This document shows positions 16,191 to 26,536 of a DNA stretch of 64,000 bases, in pieces. The position numbers and the translations under genes are program-made. The stretch spans positions 2,460,001 to 2,524,000 of the forward strand of contig NZ_CP125098.1 of NCBI RefSeq assembly GCF_030020805.1, written 5' to 3'. The notes below the pieces were generated by a model. It worked only from the letters and a program-made list of their open reading frames with translations, was not told the DNA's origin and ran no database searches. How positions within the stretch are numbered: the first letter of the stretch is position 1; each line of letters opens with the position of its first letter. Source of the DNA: Paenibacillus sp. RC67 (GTDB lineage: Bacteria; Bacillota; Bacilli; Paenibacillales; NBRC-103111).

Positions 16191-17728
16191 GCCAAATCAA
16201 GCCTGTCACGCATGAAAGCGATGATACGTATGCAACACTGTTGAATAATGCCGGAGCTATCCGTGCAATTTGTTCGGCTGTTGAAGGTACTCTCGGGCCT
16301 AAGGGTCTGGACACGATGCTGGTCGGCGGACAGGGTGAAGTCATTATTACGAATGACGGTGTGACCATTTTGGAAAAAATGGACGTTACCCATCCAGCTG
16401 CACGCCTGCTTATCCAAGTAGCCCGCTCGCAGCAGCAGCAGGTAGGCGACGGAACAACTACAGCTACCGTATTGGCGGGAGCTCTGGTAGCTGAAGGGGT
16501 AGCTCAGGTTACACGCGGAGTTCCTGTAGCCAAAGTCGTAAGGGGGATTCAGCAGGGGGTTGCTGCGGCTCTGGCTTCGCTTGCCAAGCGAAGCCGGCGT
16601 ATTGAAGGCTTAAAAGATCCGCTTCTATATCGTATAGGATATATAGCGGGGCGTGAGCATTCCGATTTGGCGGAGCTAGTACTCGAAGGAGCTCGGCGAT
16701 TAGGAGTGCATAAACTGCAGGAGGAAAACTTCCGATTTGCAGATGTGGTTATTTCGCACAGCCGTGCTGTAAGTGAAGTGTGGCCCGGACTTCTGATTCA
16801 GAAGAAGCCTATCAACTCGCAGCTGGATTTTCCGCCAGATGCAGCTTCTGTGCTTGTTTTTCAGGATGCTTTCGAACCGGAGACGATCGATGAGGAAGCA
16901 CTCATGACTGAGGCAGGCTTTCAGAAGCAAATGCAGCTGAAGGAACAGTTCCGCAAGTCGCTCGAGAAGCTCGTCGAGCTGCAAGTGGGGCTGATCATTG
17001 CGGATCGAGGAGTGAATGCAGAGGCGGAGCAGTTTTGTACCGATCACGGAATCATGGTCGTACAGCGAGTGCCGCGCTCTGATCTCCGACTTGTCTGCGA
17101 ATACACAGGAGCTCGCCCTATTCGCCGCAGCGGGCTTCGCAAGCCTTCCTCGGAGCTCGCAGGTTATCTTGGCTTCGCCGGACGAGTTTCATACGACGAG
17201 CGTCTAGAGTGCGTACGCATGGCGGAAGGCAAAGGCCGGACGCAGGTGACCATCGTCGTTGGCGCAAGCACGAGCGAGGTTGTTGGCGAGCGGCTGCGCA
17301 TCGCAAAAGATGCAGCCTCGGCTGTACAGGCTGCTCTGCGCGGCGGGTGCTTGCCCGGTGGAGGTGCAGCCGAGATGGCTGCCGCCTACGAGCTGGATCG
17401 TCTGAGAGAGACGATCCAGGGCATGGAGGGCTTCGGCGTAGCCGCCGTTGCACAGGCGCTGCGCAAGCCACTTGCGCAAATCGTCGTCAACGCGGGCTAC
17501 AACCCGCTTGAGAAGGTGGAAGAAGTGAAGGCCGCGCAAATTAATGCGGGCTCTGATGCGCTTGGTATCGATTGTGATACCGGCGCGGTAATCGACATGC
17601 TGGAGCAGGGCGTTGTCGACCCTGCTCACGTGAAGCTGCATGCCTTGCAGGCAGCAGGCGAGGTGGCAGCCGCCGTACTTCGCATTCACACAGTGATTAA
17701 GATGAAGCAGCCTCGTACGGAGGAATAA
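16187..17728 (+). CDS. Group III (archaeal-type, thermosome-like) chaperonin
   Basis: A 513-residue chaperonin of the TCP-1/thermosome type rather than GroEL. Visible motifs: LGPKG (36-40) followed by LDTMLV where thermosomes have MDKMLV; NDGVTIL (56-62); KMDVTHPAARLL; GDGTTTA (87-93); the ATPase aspartate D375 in IAKDAAS; PGGGA (390-394); and a C-terminal DTGAVIDMLEQGVVDPAHVK like the thermosome end. Residues ~235-265 (EEALMTEAGFQKQMQLKEQFRKSL in segments) fit the helical protrusion that forms a built-in lid, so no GroES should be needed. It is shorter than thermosomes (~545) and lacks a Gly/Met tail. It overlaps hrcA by 4 bp, precedes grpE and is under CIRCE. Archaeal-like chaperonins in bacterial dnaK operons are known, first from Carboxydothermus. 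GC rises in its 3' half. Confidence 0.92.
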   Translation: MSQIKPVTHESDDTYATLLNNAGAIRAICSAVEGTLGPKGLDTMLVGGQGEVIITNDGVTILEKMDVTHPAARLLIQVARSQQQQVGDGTTTATVLAGALVAEGVAQVTRGVPVAKVVRGIQQGVAAALASLAKRSRRIEGLKDPLLYRIGYIAGREHSDLAELVLEGARRLGVHKLQEENFRFADVVISHSRAVSEVWPGLLIQKKPINSQLDFPPDAASVLVFQDAFEPETIDEEALMTEAGFQKQMQLKEQFRKSLEKLVELQVGLIIADRGVNAEAEQFCTDHGIMVVQRVPRSDLRLVCEYTGARPIRRSGLRKPSSELAGYLGFAGRVSYDERLECVRMAEGKGRTQVTIVVGASTSEVVGERLRIAKDAASAVQAALRGGCLPGGGAAEMAAAYELDRLRETIQGMEGFGVAAVAQALRKPLAQIVVNAGYNPLEKVEEVKAAQINAGSDALGIDCDTGAVIDMLEQGVVDPAHVKLHALQAAGEVAAAVLRIHTVIKMKQPRTEE

Positions 17729-17849
17729 CGCGCTTTTATCCGGTCACCCTCAGTTCGGTCAACTATGCTTGCTTACATCTGGGATGGTCTGGTTAAAATA
17801 AATAAATAGGAACATTACTATCGGATTCGGATCAAGGAGGTGACAGATA

Positions 17850-18422
17850 TTGAGTACGGAACAAAAAAACCAATTCGAAAACCAAGCGGACAACGGGCCA
17901 GAGGTTGACGCTACATATAACGAAGATGCCGATACTGCAGCAAACCAACAGCAGGAAACGGCAAGCGAGCAGGATGGTGAGCTGGAGCAGCTTCGTCAGC
18001 TAGCAGAAGAGCATTACCAGCGCTCCATTCGCGCACAAGCGGATTTCGATAACTTCAGAAGACGTACGCGTCAAGAAAAAGAGGAATTCGCTAAGTATGC
18101 GTCCTTGAAGGTGGTTGAGCAGCTTCTCCCGGTAGTGGATAACTTCGAGAGAGCTTTGGCCGCTAGTAAAGACAGCAATGATTACGATGCGCTGTTGAAG
18201 GGCGTCGAGATGATTTTCCGCCAATTGGATCAAGCTCTTGCCAATGAGGGCTTGAAAGCAATGGATGCTGTAGGGCAACCGTTTAATCCAGAGTTCCATC
18301 AAGCGATCATGCAAGTGGAGTCTGATGAGTACGAGGAAGGCATCGTTGTGGAAGAAGTGCAAAAAGGTTACATGCTCAAAGATAAAGTGCTGCGTCCTGC
18401 AATGGTGAAAGTAAGCTCCTAG
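17850..18422 (+). CDS. grpE: Nucleotide exchange factor GrpE
   Basis: A 190-residue co-chaperone that releases ADP from DnaK. An acidic, disordered N-terminus (about 1-45) is followed by the long helix (LRQLAEEHYQRSIRAQADFDNFRRRTRQEKEEFAKYA). The conserved C-terminal beta domain has GQPFNPEFHQAIMQVES and VEEVQKGYMLKDKVLRPAMVKVS. TTG 17850 is the start, 6 bases after AAGGAGGTGA. The 121-base gap after the chaperonin gene shows no convincing terminator, so one operon is likely. Confidence 0.96.
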   Translation: MSTEQKNQFENQADNGPEVDATYNEDADTAANQQQETASEQDGELEQLRQLAEEHYQRSIRAQADFDNFRRRTRQEKEEFAKYASLKVVEQLLPVVDNFERALAASKDSNDYDALLKGVEMIFRQLDQALANEGLKAMDAVGQPFNPEFHQAIMQVESDEYEEGIVVEEVQKGYMLKDKVLRPAMVKVSS

Positions 18423-18514
18423 TTCAATCAGCATTTTTCATCGTCATCTATCATGACATCCATCAATAACATAAACGCTTCAAGCGATTGTTTGTAAATT
18501 TAAAGGAGGTTTAA

Positions 18515-20362
<1,848 letters not shown>

Positions 20363-20397
20363 TTTCCCGGTAGTTATACCCTATAGTGTATGGAACG

Positions 20398-20426
20398 GTC
20401 AAAGCCGCCTGTCGGCTTTGACTTTC
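20398..20426 (+). terminator. Hairpin between dnaK and dnaJ
   Basis: GTCAAAGCCG pairs with CGGCTTTGAC around CCTGT, followed by TTTCCC. A weak T-run suggests partial termination, which would lower dnaJ relative to dnaK. Confidence 0.65.
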
Positions 20427-20569
20427 CCTATGTAGAATAGGAATTTGGCTATTGGCGATAAAACCTACTTGCTTATGAAGCGATTTTTGCTATAGCAAAA
20501 CTTTAGGTCGTTCATCGTGGGATACGTCGTTAGACGTTTTCTCATGGCTTTAAGAATGGGAGTGGAACA

Positions 20570-21685
20570 ATGAGCAAACGCGATTTTTACGAGGTACTTG
20601 GGGTAGGCAAGGAAGCTTCGCAAGATGAAATTAAAAAGGCTTATCGCCAAATGGCCCGGCAATTCCATCCAGACGTTAACAAAGCTCCAGATGCTGAACA
20701 AAAGTTTAAGGAAGCGAAGGAAGCTTATGACGTTCTAAGTGATGACCAGAAAAAAGCGCAATATGACCGATTTGGTCACGTCGATCCGAATCAGGGAATG
20801 GGCGGCGCCGGCGGTGCCGATTTTGGTGGCTTTGGCGATTTGTTCGATATGTTTTTTGGTGGCAACGGTCAACGTCGCAACCCGAATGCACCTCAAAGAG
20901 GCAACGATTTGCAGTACACGCTAACTATCGAATTTAAAGAAGCGGTGTTTGGCAAAGAAACGGACATTCATATTCCGCGCACGGAAACTTGCGAGACCTG
21001 TCATGGTAATGGTGCGAAACCTGGAACGAAGCCTGAAACTTGTACCGTGTGTAAAGGCAGCGGTCAGCAGGAAGTCATTCAGAATACGGCTTTTGGCCGG
21101 ATCGTCAATCGCCGGGTATGTTCGGCCTGCGGAGGCCAGGGCGTAACGATCAAGGAAAAATGCGGCACTTGTCACGGATCCGGAAAAGTGAAAAAACAGC
21201 GCACTATTCATCTTAATATTCCTGCGGGCGTTGATGACGGAGCTCAGCTTCGTGTTTCCGGTGAAGGCGAATCGGGTACCCGCGGAGGTCCAGCCGGTGA
21301 TTTATACGTTGTCATTCGCGTGAAGTCGCATGATTTCTTCGAGCGTGAAGGCGACGATATTTATTGCGAAATCCCTCTGACCTTTGCGCAAGCTGCGCTT
21401 GGTGACGAGATTGAGATTCCTACACTAACTGAGAAGGTTAAGCTGAAAATTCCGGCCGGGACACAAACCGATACGTACTTCCGCTTGAAAGGCAAAGGCG
21501 TACCTCGTTTAAGAGGTTACGGTCAAGGGGATCAGCACGTGAAGGTCGTTGTCGTCACGCCGACGAATATGAATGACGAGCAAAAAGAACTGCTGCGAGA
21601 ATTTTCCCGCCTCAGCGGAGAAAACACTCATGAACAGCAGCAATCCATCTTTGAGCGCATGAAAAAAGCGTTTTTAGGGGACTAA
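20570..21685 (+). CDS. dnaJ: Molecular chaperone DnaJ (Hsp40)
   Basis: A 371-residue class A J-protein. The J domain (about 1-70) contains the HPD triad in RQFHPDVNK and stimulates DnaK ATPase. A G/F-rich linker is [13 protein letters not shown]. Four C-x2-C-x-G-x-G zinc motifs are [24 protein letters not shown] and CGTCHGSG. The C-terminal substrate domains follow ([19 protein letters not shown]). The start has GGGAGTGG upstream. A terminator follows directly. Confidence 0.97.
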   Translation: MSKRDFYEVLGVGKEASQDEIKKAYRQMARQFHPDVNKAPDAEQKFKEAKEAYDVLSDDQKKAQYDRFGHVDPNQGMGGAGGADFGGFGDLFDMFFGGNGQRRNPNAPQRGNDLQYTLTIEFKEAVFGKETDIHIPRTETCETCHGNGAKPGTKPETCTVCKGSGQQEVIQNTAFGRIVNRRVCSACGGQGVTIKEKCGTCHGSGKVKKQRTIHLNIPAGVDDGAQLRVSGEGESGTRGGPAGDLYVVIRVKSHDFFEREGDDIYCEIPLTFAQAALGDEIEIPTLTEKVKLKIPAGTQTDTYFRLKGKGVPRLRGYGQGDQHVKVVVVTPTNMNDEQKELLREFSRLSGENTHEQQQSIFERMKKAFLGD

Positions 21686-21693
21686 AGGGAAGG

Positions 21694-21727
21694 ACACACT
21701 GCAGGGAAACCCGCAGTGTGTTTTTTT
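21694..21727 (+). terminator. Intrinsic terminator after dnaJ
   Basis: ACACACTGC pairs with GCAGTGTGT around a 10-base loop, followed by TTTTTT. Confidence 0.93.
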
Positions 21728-21745
21728 AAAAATAATTTAAGTTAA

Positions 21746-21810
21746 GGGGCTCCCCGCAAAGTACCTGAATTCACTTCGAAGCTAAAGACTTCACTTTGTG
21801 GGGTTATTTT
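21746..21810 (+). repeat. Dispersed intergenic repeat, copy B
   Basis: Reads GGGGCTCCCCGCAAAGTACC, TGAATTCACTTCGAAGCTAA, then ACTTCACTTTGTGGGGTTATTTT. CCCCGCAAAGT pairs with ACTTTGTGGGG across about 30 bases, and a T-rich end follows. Nearly identical to 60857-60920 and related to 7714-7776. It lies just after the dnaJ terminator. Confidence 0.88.
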
Positions 21811-21890
21811 ATTTTGAATATTAACATCGGTTTTGCGGACAATAGGAGGAGGTTTTTTAACTTATTTAGAAAAAGGAGTGTTGGTGACTC

Positions 21891-22040
21891 ATGCCTAAGA
21901 AACAACAATCGAATCAACAAAATCAGAAGCTGCTTGTAGCAAAGAACGAGGATGTTGAATATAATGCTGAATTTGCCGATGAAGAAGATCTGGAGGCTCT
22001 TGAACGTGCAGAGCAGGCAGATTCCAGACAGCAATCTTGA
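21891..22040 (+). CDS. YfhD family small protein
   Basis: A 49-residue, very hydrophilic protein: a lysine/glutamine-rich start (MPKKQQSNQQNQK) and an acidic end, DVEYNAEFADEEDLEALERA. The second half matches my memory of YfhD family proteins, where a D-V-E-[FY]-x-x-E-x-A-D-x-E-D-L-E-A stretch is conserved. Function unknown; family members are small and lack a hydrophobic core. AAAAGGAGTG lies about 11 bases before the ATG, and the alternative upstream starts hit a stop at once. Its 28-base distance to the next gene suggests a two-gene unit. Confidence 0.75.
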   Translation: MPKKQQSNQQNQKLLVAKNEDVEYNAEFADEEDLEALERAEQADSRQQS

Positions 22041-22068
22041 GACCTAGGTTGCAGGAGGCGAACTAATT

Positions 22069-22461
22069 GTGACTGAAAAAAGCATATTGGCCTTTTTCCA
22101 ATCTCCCGATCAAGCCGAACGGATTGTACCCAAGCTGAAAGCATTGCGAGTAGTCGATGTTTCAGTGGACTCCATTCATCATAATGGTGCAGCAGGTGTC
22201 AGTGAGTCCATGAACCCGGTAACCGGGACTTTCCCTGGACTCTCCTTTTTGACCTATGGAACGGAAGGGCAAGGAATCGATGAGCGGATTCTCTCCGCGG
22301 CAAGTGTTGATGCAAGCGGTATGAGTGCGCCTATGGAAGAAGTGTTTGGTGGAGATTTTAGCGGAACGGATCGGATGGATACCCTGCTAACCGTTGTCGT
22401 TAATGAGCCTTATTATGAGCAAGCTCTTCGCGTCATTACAGAAGCCGGAGGGAAAATATAA
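22069..22461 (+). CDS. Conserved protein of unknown function
   Basis: A 130-residue soluble protein. The N-terminal part, ILAFFQSPDQAERIVPKLKALRVVDVSVDSI, and the C-terminal TLLTVVVNEPYYEQALRVITEAGGKI resemble a ferredoxin-like (beta-alpha-beta) fold split by a middle section rich in G, S and M. I do not recognise a named family; the pattern of a helix that counts residues against a VVV strand is loosely like stress proteins that sense or sequester ligands, but that is speculation. GTG 22069 follows AGGAGGCG. It lies between the dnaJ and prmA units and ends at its own terminator. Confidence 0.75.
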   Translation: MTEKSILAFFQSPDQAERIVPKLKALRVVDVSVDSIHHNGAAGVSESMNPVTGTFPGLSFLTYGTEGQGIDERILSAASVDASGMSAPMEEVFGGDFSGTDRMDTLLTVVVNEPYYEQALRVITEAGGKI

Positions 22462-22470
22462 GGCAGGTCA

Positions 22471-22498
22471 AAAGCTTCCTGATTCGGGAAGCTTTTTT
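22471..22498 (+). terminator. Intrinsic terminator upstream of prmA
   Basis: AAAGCTTCC pairs with GGAAGCTTT around a short loop, followed by a T-run. Confidence 0.88.
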
Positions 22499-22569
22499 GT
22501 TTGCAAGAATTATTGTATACTGGGAATCATGTGCATTGCCTTAGTTGAACGTTTAGGGAGGATTTAGAC

Positions 22570-23547
22570 ATGCGTTGGCATGAAGTTACCGTACATACGA
22601 CAGAAGAAGCAATTGAGATGATTTCGAATTTTATCCATGAGCTCGGAGCAGGCGGGGTTTCCATAGAGGAATCAGGAACCTTGAACAAGGAGAGAGACAC
22701 ATCGCTTGGCCAATGGTACGAGAAGCCGCTTAACGATATTCCAGAAGGCCGTGCTATAATCAAAGGTTATTTCTCCGATAATACGGAAATGGATACCATT
22801 ATGGAATCTTTGAAGCGCTCTGTCGAGCAGTTAACCGAGTTTGACGTTGATACAGGAAACCCGACTTATGAACTTAAAGAAGTGGACGATGAGGATTGGG
22901 CCAATGCTTGGAAGCAATATTTCAAGCCTCTTCGCATTTCGGAACGTTTGACGATCAAGCCAACTTGGGAGGAATATAATCCAGGACCTGAGGAGCTGAT
23001 TATTGAGCTGGACCCAGGAATGGCTTTCGGCACAGGTACTCATGCTACTACTTCCTTGTGTCTTAAAACGCTGGAGAAGGTCATTCAAGGCGGAGAAGAT
23101 GTAATCGATGTAGGCACAGGCTCCGGTGTACTTGCTATCGCAGCGTCCAAGCTAGGGGCTAAGCATGTTTTGGCTGTAGATTTGGATCCGGTAGCTGTGT
23201 CCAGCGCTACGGAAAACACCAGATTGAACGGGCTGGAGTCCAACATTACGATTAAATTGTCCGACTTGCTCGGTGTTCTTAGAGAGAGCGAAGTGGCGGG
23301 CTCTGAGGTATCGTTGGGCGTGAAAGTACCGGTACAGGTCGTAGTAGCCAATATATTGGCTGAAATTATTCTTCTGTTTGTGAAGGATGTCTATGATGTG
23401 CTGGCACCAGGCGGTACTTACGTTGTGTCTGGAGTTATCCAAAGCAAACAGAAAGACGTTGAAAAAGGATTGGCTGAAGCAGGATTTACAGTCACTGAGG
23501 TCCATGAGGATCAAGATTGGGTTGTAATTATCGCTCGAAAGCTGTAG
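22570..23547 (+). CDS. prmA: Ribosomal protein L11 methyltransferase
   Basis: A 325-residue SAM-dependent enzyme that trimethylates ribosomal protein L11. The N-terminal substrate domain begins MRWHEVTVHTTEEAIEMISNFI. The catalytic domain has IELDPGMAFGTGTHATTSLC, motif I VIDVGTGSGVLAIAASKLG, and the VVANILAEIIL post-motif. The start has GGGAGGA upstream. The dnaJ-prmA-rsmE-mtaB order is conserved in Bacillota, here with a protease gene between prmA and rsmE. Confidence 0.96.
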   Translation: MRWHEVTVHTTEEAIEMISNFIHELGAGGVSIEESGTLNKERDTSLGQWYEKPLNDIPEGRAIIKGYFSDNTEMDTIMESLKRSVEQLTEFDVDTGNPTYELKEVDDEDWANAWKQYFKPLRISERLTIKPTWEEYNPGPEELIIELDPGMAFGTGTHATTSLCLKTLEKVIQGGEDVIDVGTGSGVLAIAASKLGAKHVLAVDLDPVAVSSATENTRLNGLESNITIKLSDLLGVLRESEVAGSEVSLGVKVPVQVVVANILAEIILLFVKDVYDVLAPGGTYVVSGVIQSKQKDVEKGLAEAGFTVTEVHEDQDWVVIIARKL

Positions 23548-23563
23548 TTGGGAGGCAATGGAT

Positions 23564-24235
23564 TTGAGTTCATTTTTACCGTTTCCGCTGGAGCAGCTTC
23601 CCTTTGTATTCATCGTGCTGCTGATAGGCTTCACGATACATGAATTTGCTCACGCCTTTTTTGCCGACCGGTTCGGGGATCCAACTCCCCGTTCCATGGG
23701 ACGGCTGACGTTAAACCCGAGAGTTCATCTGGATTGGCTCGGGATGATCTTTTTTCTCATTATTGGAATAGGCTGGGCTAAGCCCGTACTCGTTAACCGT
23801 TCCAAATTCAAGAGTCCCCGTATCATGGGAATCATCGTTTCGATAGCAGGACCTGTCAGCAACCTTATTCTTGCATTTATCAGTCTTATTGTGTTTTATT
23901 TGCTGATGAGGTTCCATGCATTGGACAATGTGTCCAATGGGGTTAGCGTGGCAGTCAAGCTGTTTTTTAACTTAATGATTTTGCAAAATATTTTTCTGTT
24001 TATTTTGAATTTGCTTCCGCTGCCTCCTTTGGATGGCTATAGGATCGTTGAAGATTTGCTTCCGACCTCCATCATGATGAAAATAAAGGCTTATGAGCAA
24101 TGGCTGTTTTATGCCATCCTGTTAATGTTCTTTATTCCACCGATCCGGAGGGTAACGATTGGGCCCGTATTCGCCCTGCAGTGGGATATTCTTGATGCTA
24201 TGAATCGAGTTGTTTTTATGATCTTCGGCAAATAA
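23564..24235 (+). CDS. Site-2-type (M50 family) membrane metalloprotease
   Basis: A 223-residue polytopic membrane protein. The zinc motif HEFAH is in GFTIHEFAHAFFADRFGDPTP within the first helix. The second motif is LLPLPPLDGYRI, supplying the third zinc ligand (LDG). About five or six membrane helices are predicted. There is no PDZ domain, as in the short YwhC/YdgD-like branch. Substrate unknown. ATG 23558 lies only 2 bases from GGAGG, so TTG 23564 (8 bases away) is the better start; both are in frame and differ by two residues. The gene begins 16 bases after prmA and is probably cotranscribed with it. Confidence 0.9.
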   Translation: MSSFLPFPLEQLPFVFIVLLIGFTIHEFAHAFFADRFGDPTPRSMGRLTLNPRVHLDWLGMIFFLIIGIGWAKPVLVNRSKFKSPRIMGIIVSIAGPVSNLILAFISLIVFYLLMRFHALDNVSNGVSVAVKLFFNLMILQNIFLFILNLLPLPPLDGYRIVEDLLPTSIMMKIKAYEQWLFYAILLMFFIPPIRRVTIGPVFALQWDILDAMNRVVFMIFGK

Positions 24236-24375
24236 TCTGTAGGGGGAGCTGGAGAATGATTAGTGCTGATCCCCCTTGGGTATTGCTGTAAACGGTGGCT
24301 TTTTCATAAAAAAAGTTGTATGATGAAATTTGATTCCTAAGCAGTTGACATGAGAAAGAGGAAGTAGATAATACC

Positions 24376-25179
24376 ATGCAGCGTTACTTTATTGCTCCTG
24401 AGCTTTTTTCGGACACGTCTGTTGCGATCATCGGAGACGATGCCCATCATTTGGGGCGCGTCATGCGTGCAAAAGCGGGAGATCAAGTTATTGTTAGTGA
24501 TGGAATGAGCCGTGAGGCATTGGTAAGACTTAGAGAGCCGGAGAAGGATCGGGTAGAAGCCGATATCGTTGAATGGCTGCCGATGACCCAAGAACCGGTG
24601 GTTGAAGTTTGGATAGCGCAGAGCTTGCCCAAGGGCGACAAGATGGAGCTCGTCATTCAAAAGGGAACCGAGATCGGCGCAGATCGGTTTGTTCCGTTTG
24701 TTTCGGAGCGGACAGTAGTCCAATTGGATGCTAAAAAAGAAGGAAAACGAATTGAGCGTTGGCAAAAGATTGCCAAAGAAGCTGCCGAGCAGGCTCATCG
24801 TAACCGAGTACCTGGTGTTGAGACACCCCATTCTTGGAAGCAGCTTTTACAGCTGATCCCGCAAATGGATGCTGCTTGGATTTGCTATGAGAAGCAATCC
24901 GGATTAACACTAAGAAAACAGATTCAAGAAGCTTTGTCCAAAAGCAAAGCGTTTCGTATAGATTCGTCTGACAGTGAAGCAACCGGAGAATTGGGACAAA
25001 GATTGAAGCTGATGCTGATCATTGGCCCTGAAGGCGGTTTTACTGAGCAGGAAGTAAAAGCGGCAGAAGCGGCAGGCTGCCATTCTGTTAGCTTGGGAAG
25101 ACGTATATTGCGAACGGAAACGGCAGCAATGGTTGGTCTTACATGTATTTTGTACGAAACCGGTGAGATGGGAGGATAA
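24376..25179 (+). CDS. rsmE: 16S rRNA (uracil-1498-N3)-methyltransferase
   Basis: A 267-residue SPOUT-class enzyme. The N-terminal PUA-like domain contains HHLGRVMRAKAGDQVIVSDG. The knotted catalytic part carries SLPKGDKMELVIQKGTEIGADRFVPF and IIGPEGGFTEQEV, with the SLGRRILRTETAAM end typical of RsmE. It modifies U1498 in helix 44 of 16S rRNA. The ATG at 24376 is preceded by AAAGAGGAAG. It is 5 bases from mtaB. Confidence 0.96.
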   Translation: MQRYFIAPELFSDTSVAIIGDDAHHLGRVMRAKAGDQVIVSDGMSREALVRLREPEKDRVEADIVEWLPMTQEPVVEVWIAQSLPKGDKMELVIQKGTEIGADRFVPFVSERTVVQLDAKKEGKRIERWQKIAKEAAEQAHRNRVPGVETPHSWKQLLQLIPQMDAAWICYEKQSGLTLRKQIQEALSKSKAFRIDSSDSEATGELGQRLKLMLIIGPEGGFTEQEVKAAEAAGCHSVSLGRRILRTETAAMVGLTCILYETGEMGG

Positions 25180-25184
25180 CGAAG

Positions 25185-26525
25185 ATGCCTACAGTTGCGT
25201 TTCATACGTTAGGCTGTAAAGTTAATTTTTACGATACGGAAGCGATTTGGCAGCTGTTCAAGCATGAAGGCTATGAACAGGTCGATTTTGAGTCAACAGC
25301 GGATGTATATGTTATCAACACTTGTACCGTAACCAATACGGGCGATAAAAAGAGCAGGCAGATGATTCGTCGTGCGGTTCGCCGTAACCCCGAAGCGATT
25401 ATAGCTGTCACAGGCTGCTATGCTCAAACCTCTCCTGCAGAGATTATGGCGATTCCCGGTGTGGATCTCGTCATTGGTACACAGGATCGGGATAAAATTA
25501 TTCCTTATGTTCAGCAGCTTGAGAACGAGCGCAAACCGATTAATGCAGTTCGTAATATCATGAAAACCAGACAGTTCGAAGAGCTGGATGTTCCTGATTT
25601 TGCAGATCGTACAAGGGCATTTCTGAAAATTCAGGAAGGCTGTAACAACTTCTGTACATTCTGTATTATCCCTTGGTCTCGCGGTCTGATGAGAAGCCGG
25701 GAGCCGGAAAGCGTGTTGAAGCAAGCGCATATGCTCGTTGATGCAGGCTATCAAGAAATTGTTCTGACAGGTATTCATACGGGCGGGTATGGAGAAGATA
25801 TGGAGAACTACAGTTTAGCCAAACTGCTGTGGGATTTAGATAAAGTGGACGGGCTCAAACGTATTCGTATCAGCTCTATCGAAGCGAGTCAAATCACTGA
25901 TGAAGTGTTGGAGGCGCTCCAAGGGTCGGATAAAATGTGCCGCCACCTTCACATTCCGCTTCAAGCCGGTCATGATGCGGTTCTAGCCAGAATGCGCCGT
26001 AAGTATACGACGGCTGAGTTTGGTAACAAGATTGAAAGAATCCATAAGATAATGCCTGGAGTCGCCATTACGACTGACGTCATCGTCGGCTTCCCTGGAG
26101 AAACGGAAGAAATGTTCCGTGAGGGCTACCGCTTTATGGAGCAAATGCAGTTCTCCGAAATGCATGTATTCCCGTACTCCAAACGTACAGGAACTCCTGC
26201 AGCACGTATGGAGGATCAAATTGATGAAGAAATTAAAAATGTCCGTGTACACGAGTTGATTGATTTGTCTGAACGGATGCAGCTTGCTTATGCTAAGCAA
26301 TTTGTCGGGCAAGTTCTTGAAGTCATCCCGGAACGCGCCCATAAAGGTGAGGCGAACAGCGGGCTTATCATGGGCTACTCCGATAATTATATTCAGTTGG
26401 TATTTGAAGGAAGCGAAGATTGGATCGGCAGCGTATGCAATGTGAAAGTGACCGAGGCGGGTGTTAATGAATCCCGTGGGCAGCTGCTGCGTCTTCCTGA
26501 AATGCCGCGAGTATTGATCGTGTAG
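25185..26525 (+). CDS. mtaB: tRNA (t6A37) methylthiotransferase MtaB
   Basis: A 446-residue radical SAM methylthiotransferase that converts t6A37 to ms2t6A37 in ANN-decoding tRNAs. The N-terminal domain has cysteines in TLGCKVNFYDTE, INTCTVTNTGD and VTGCYAQ for the auxiliary cluster. The radical SAM motif is C-N-N-F-C-T-F-C. A TRAM-like RNA-binding domain lies at the C-terminus (FVGQVLEVIPERAHKGE). It follows rsmE closely. In B. subtilis rpsU comes next; here rpsU is about 30 kb away. Confidence 0.96.
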   Translation: MPTVAFHTLGCKVNFYDTEAIWQLFKHEGYEQVDFESTADVYVINTCTVTNTGDKKSRQMIRRAVRRNPEAIIAVTGCYAQTSPAEIMAIPGVDLVIGTQDRDKIIPYVQQLENERKPINAVRNIMKTRQFEELDVPDFADRTRAFLKIQEGCNNFCTFCIIPWSRGLMRSREPESVLKQAHMLVDAGYQEIVLTGIHTGGYGEDMENYSLAKLLWDLDKVDGLKRIRISSIEASQITDEVLEALQGSDKMCRHLHIPLQAGHDAVLARMRRKYTTAEFGNKIERIHKIMPGVAITTDVIVGFPGETEEMFREGYRFMEQMQFSEMHVFPYSKRTGTPAARMEDQIDEEIKNVRVHELIDLSERMQLAYAKQFVGQVLEVIPERAHKGEANSGLIMGYSDNYIQLVFEGSEDWIGSVCNVKVTEAGVNESRGQLLRLPEMPRVLIV

Positions 26526-26536
26526 AGCAGTAATAA

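Noticed and set aside
16187-17728. Reading the chaperonin as GroEL
   Set aside because: No GroES gene precedes it, the GroEL-typical LGPKGRNV motif is replaced by thermosome-like LGPKGLDTMLV, and the C-terminus follows the archaeal pattern.
24241-24280. GGGGGA...TCCCCC hairpin after the M50 protease gene
   Set aside because: No T-run on either side within normal distance; not listed as a terminator.
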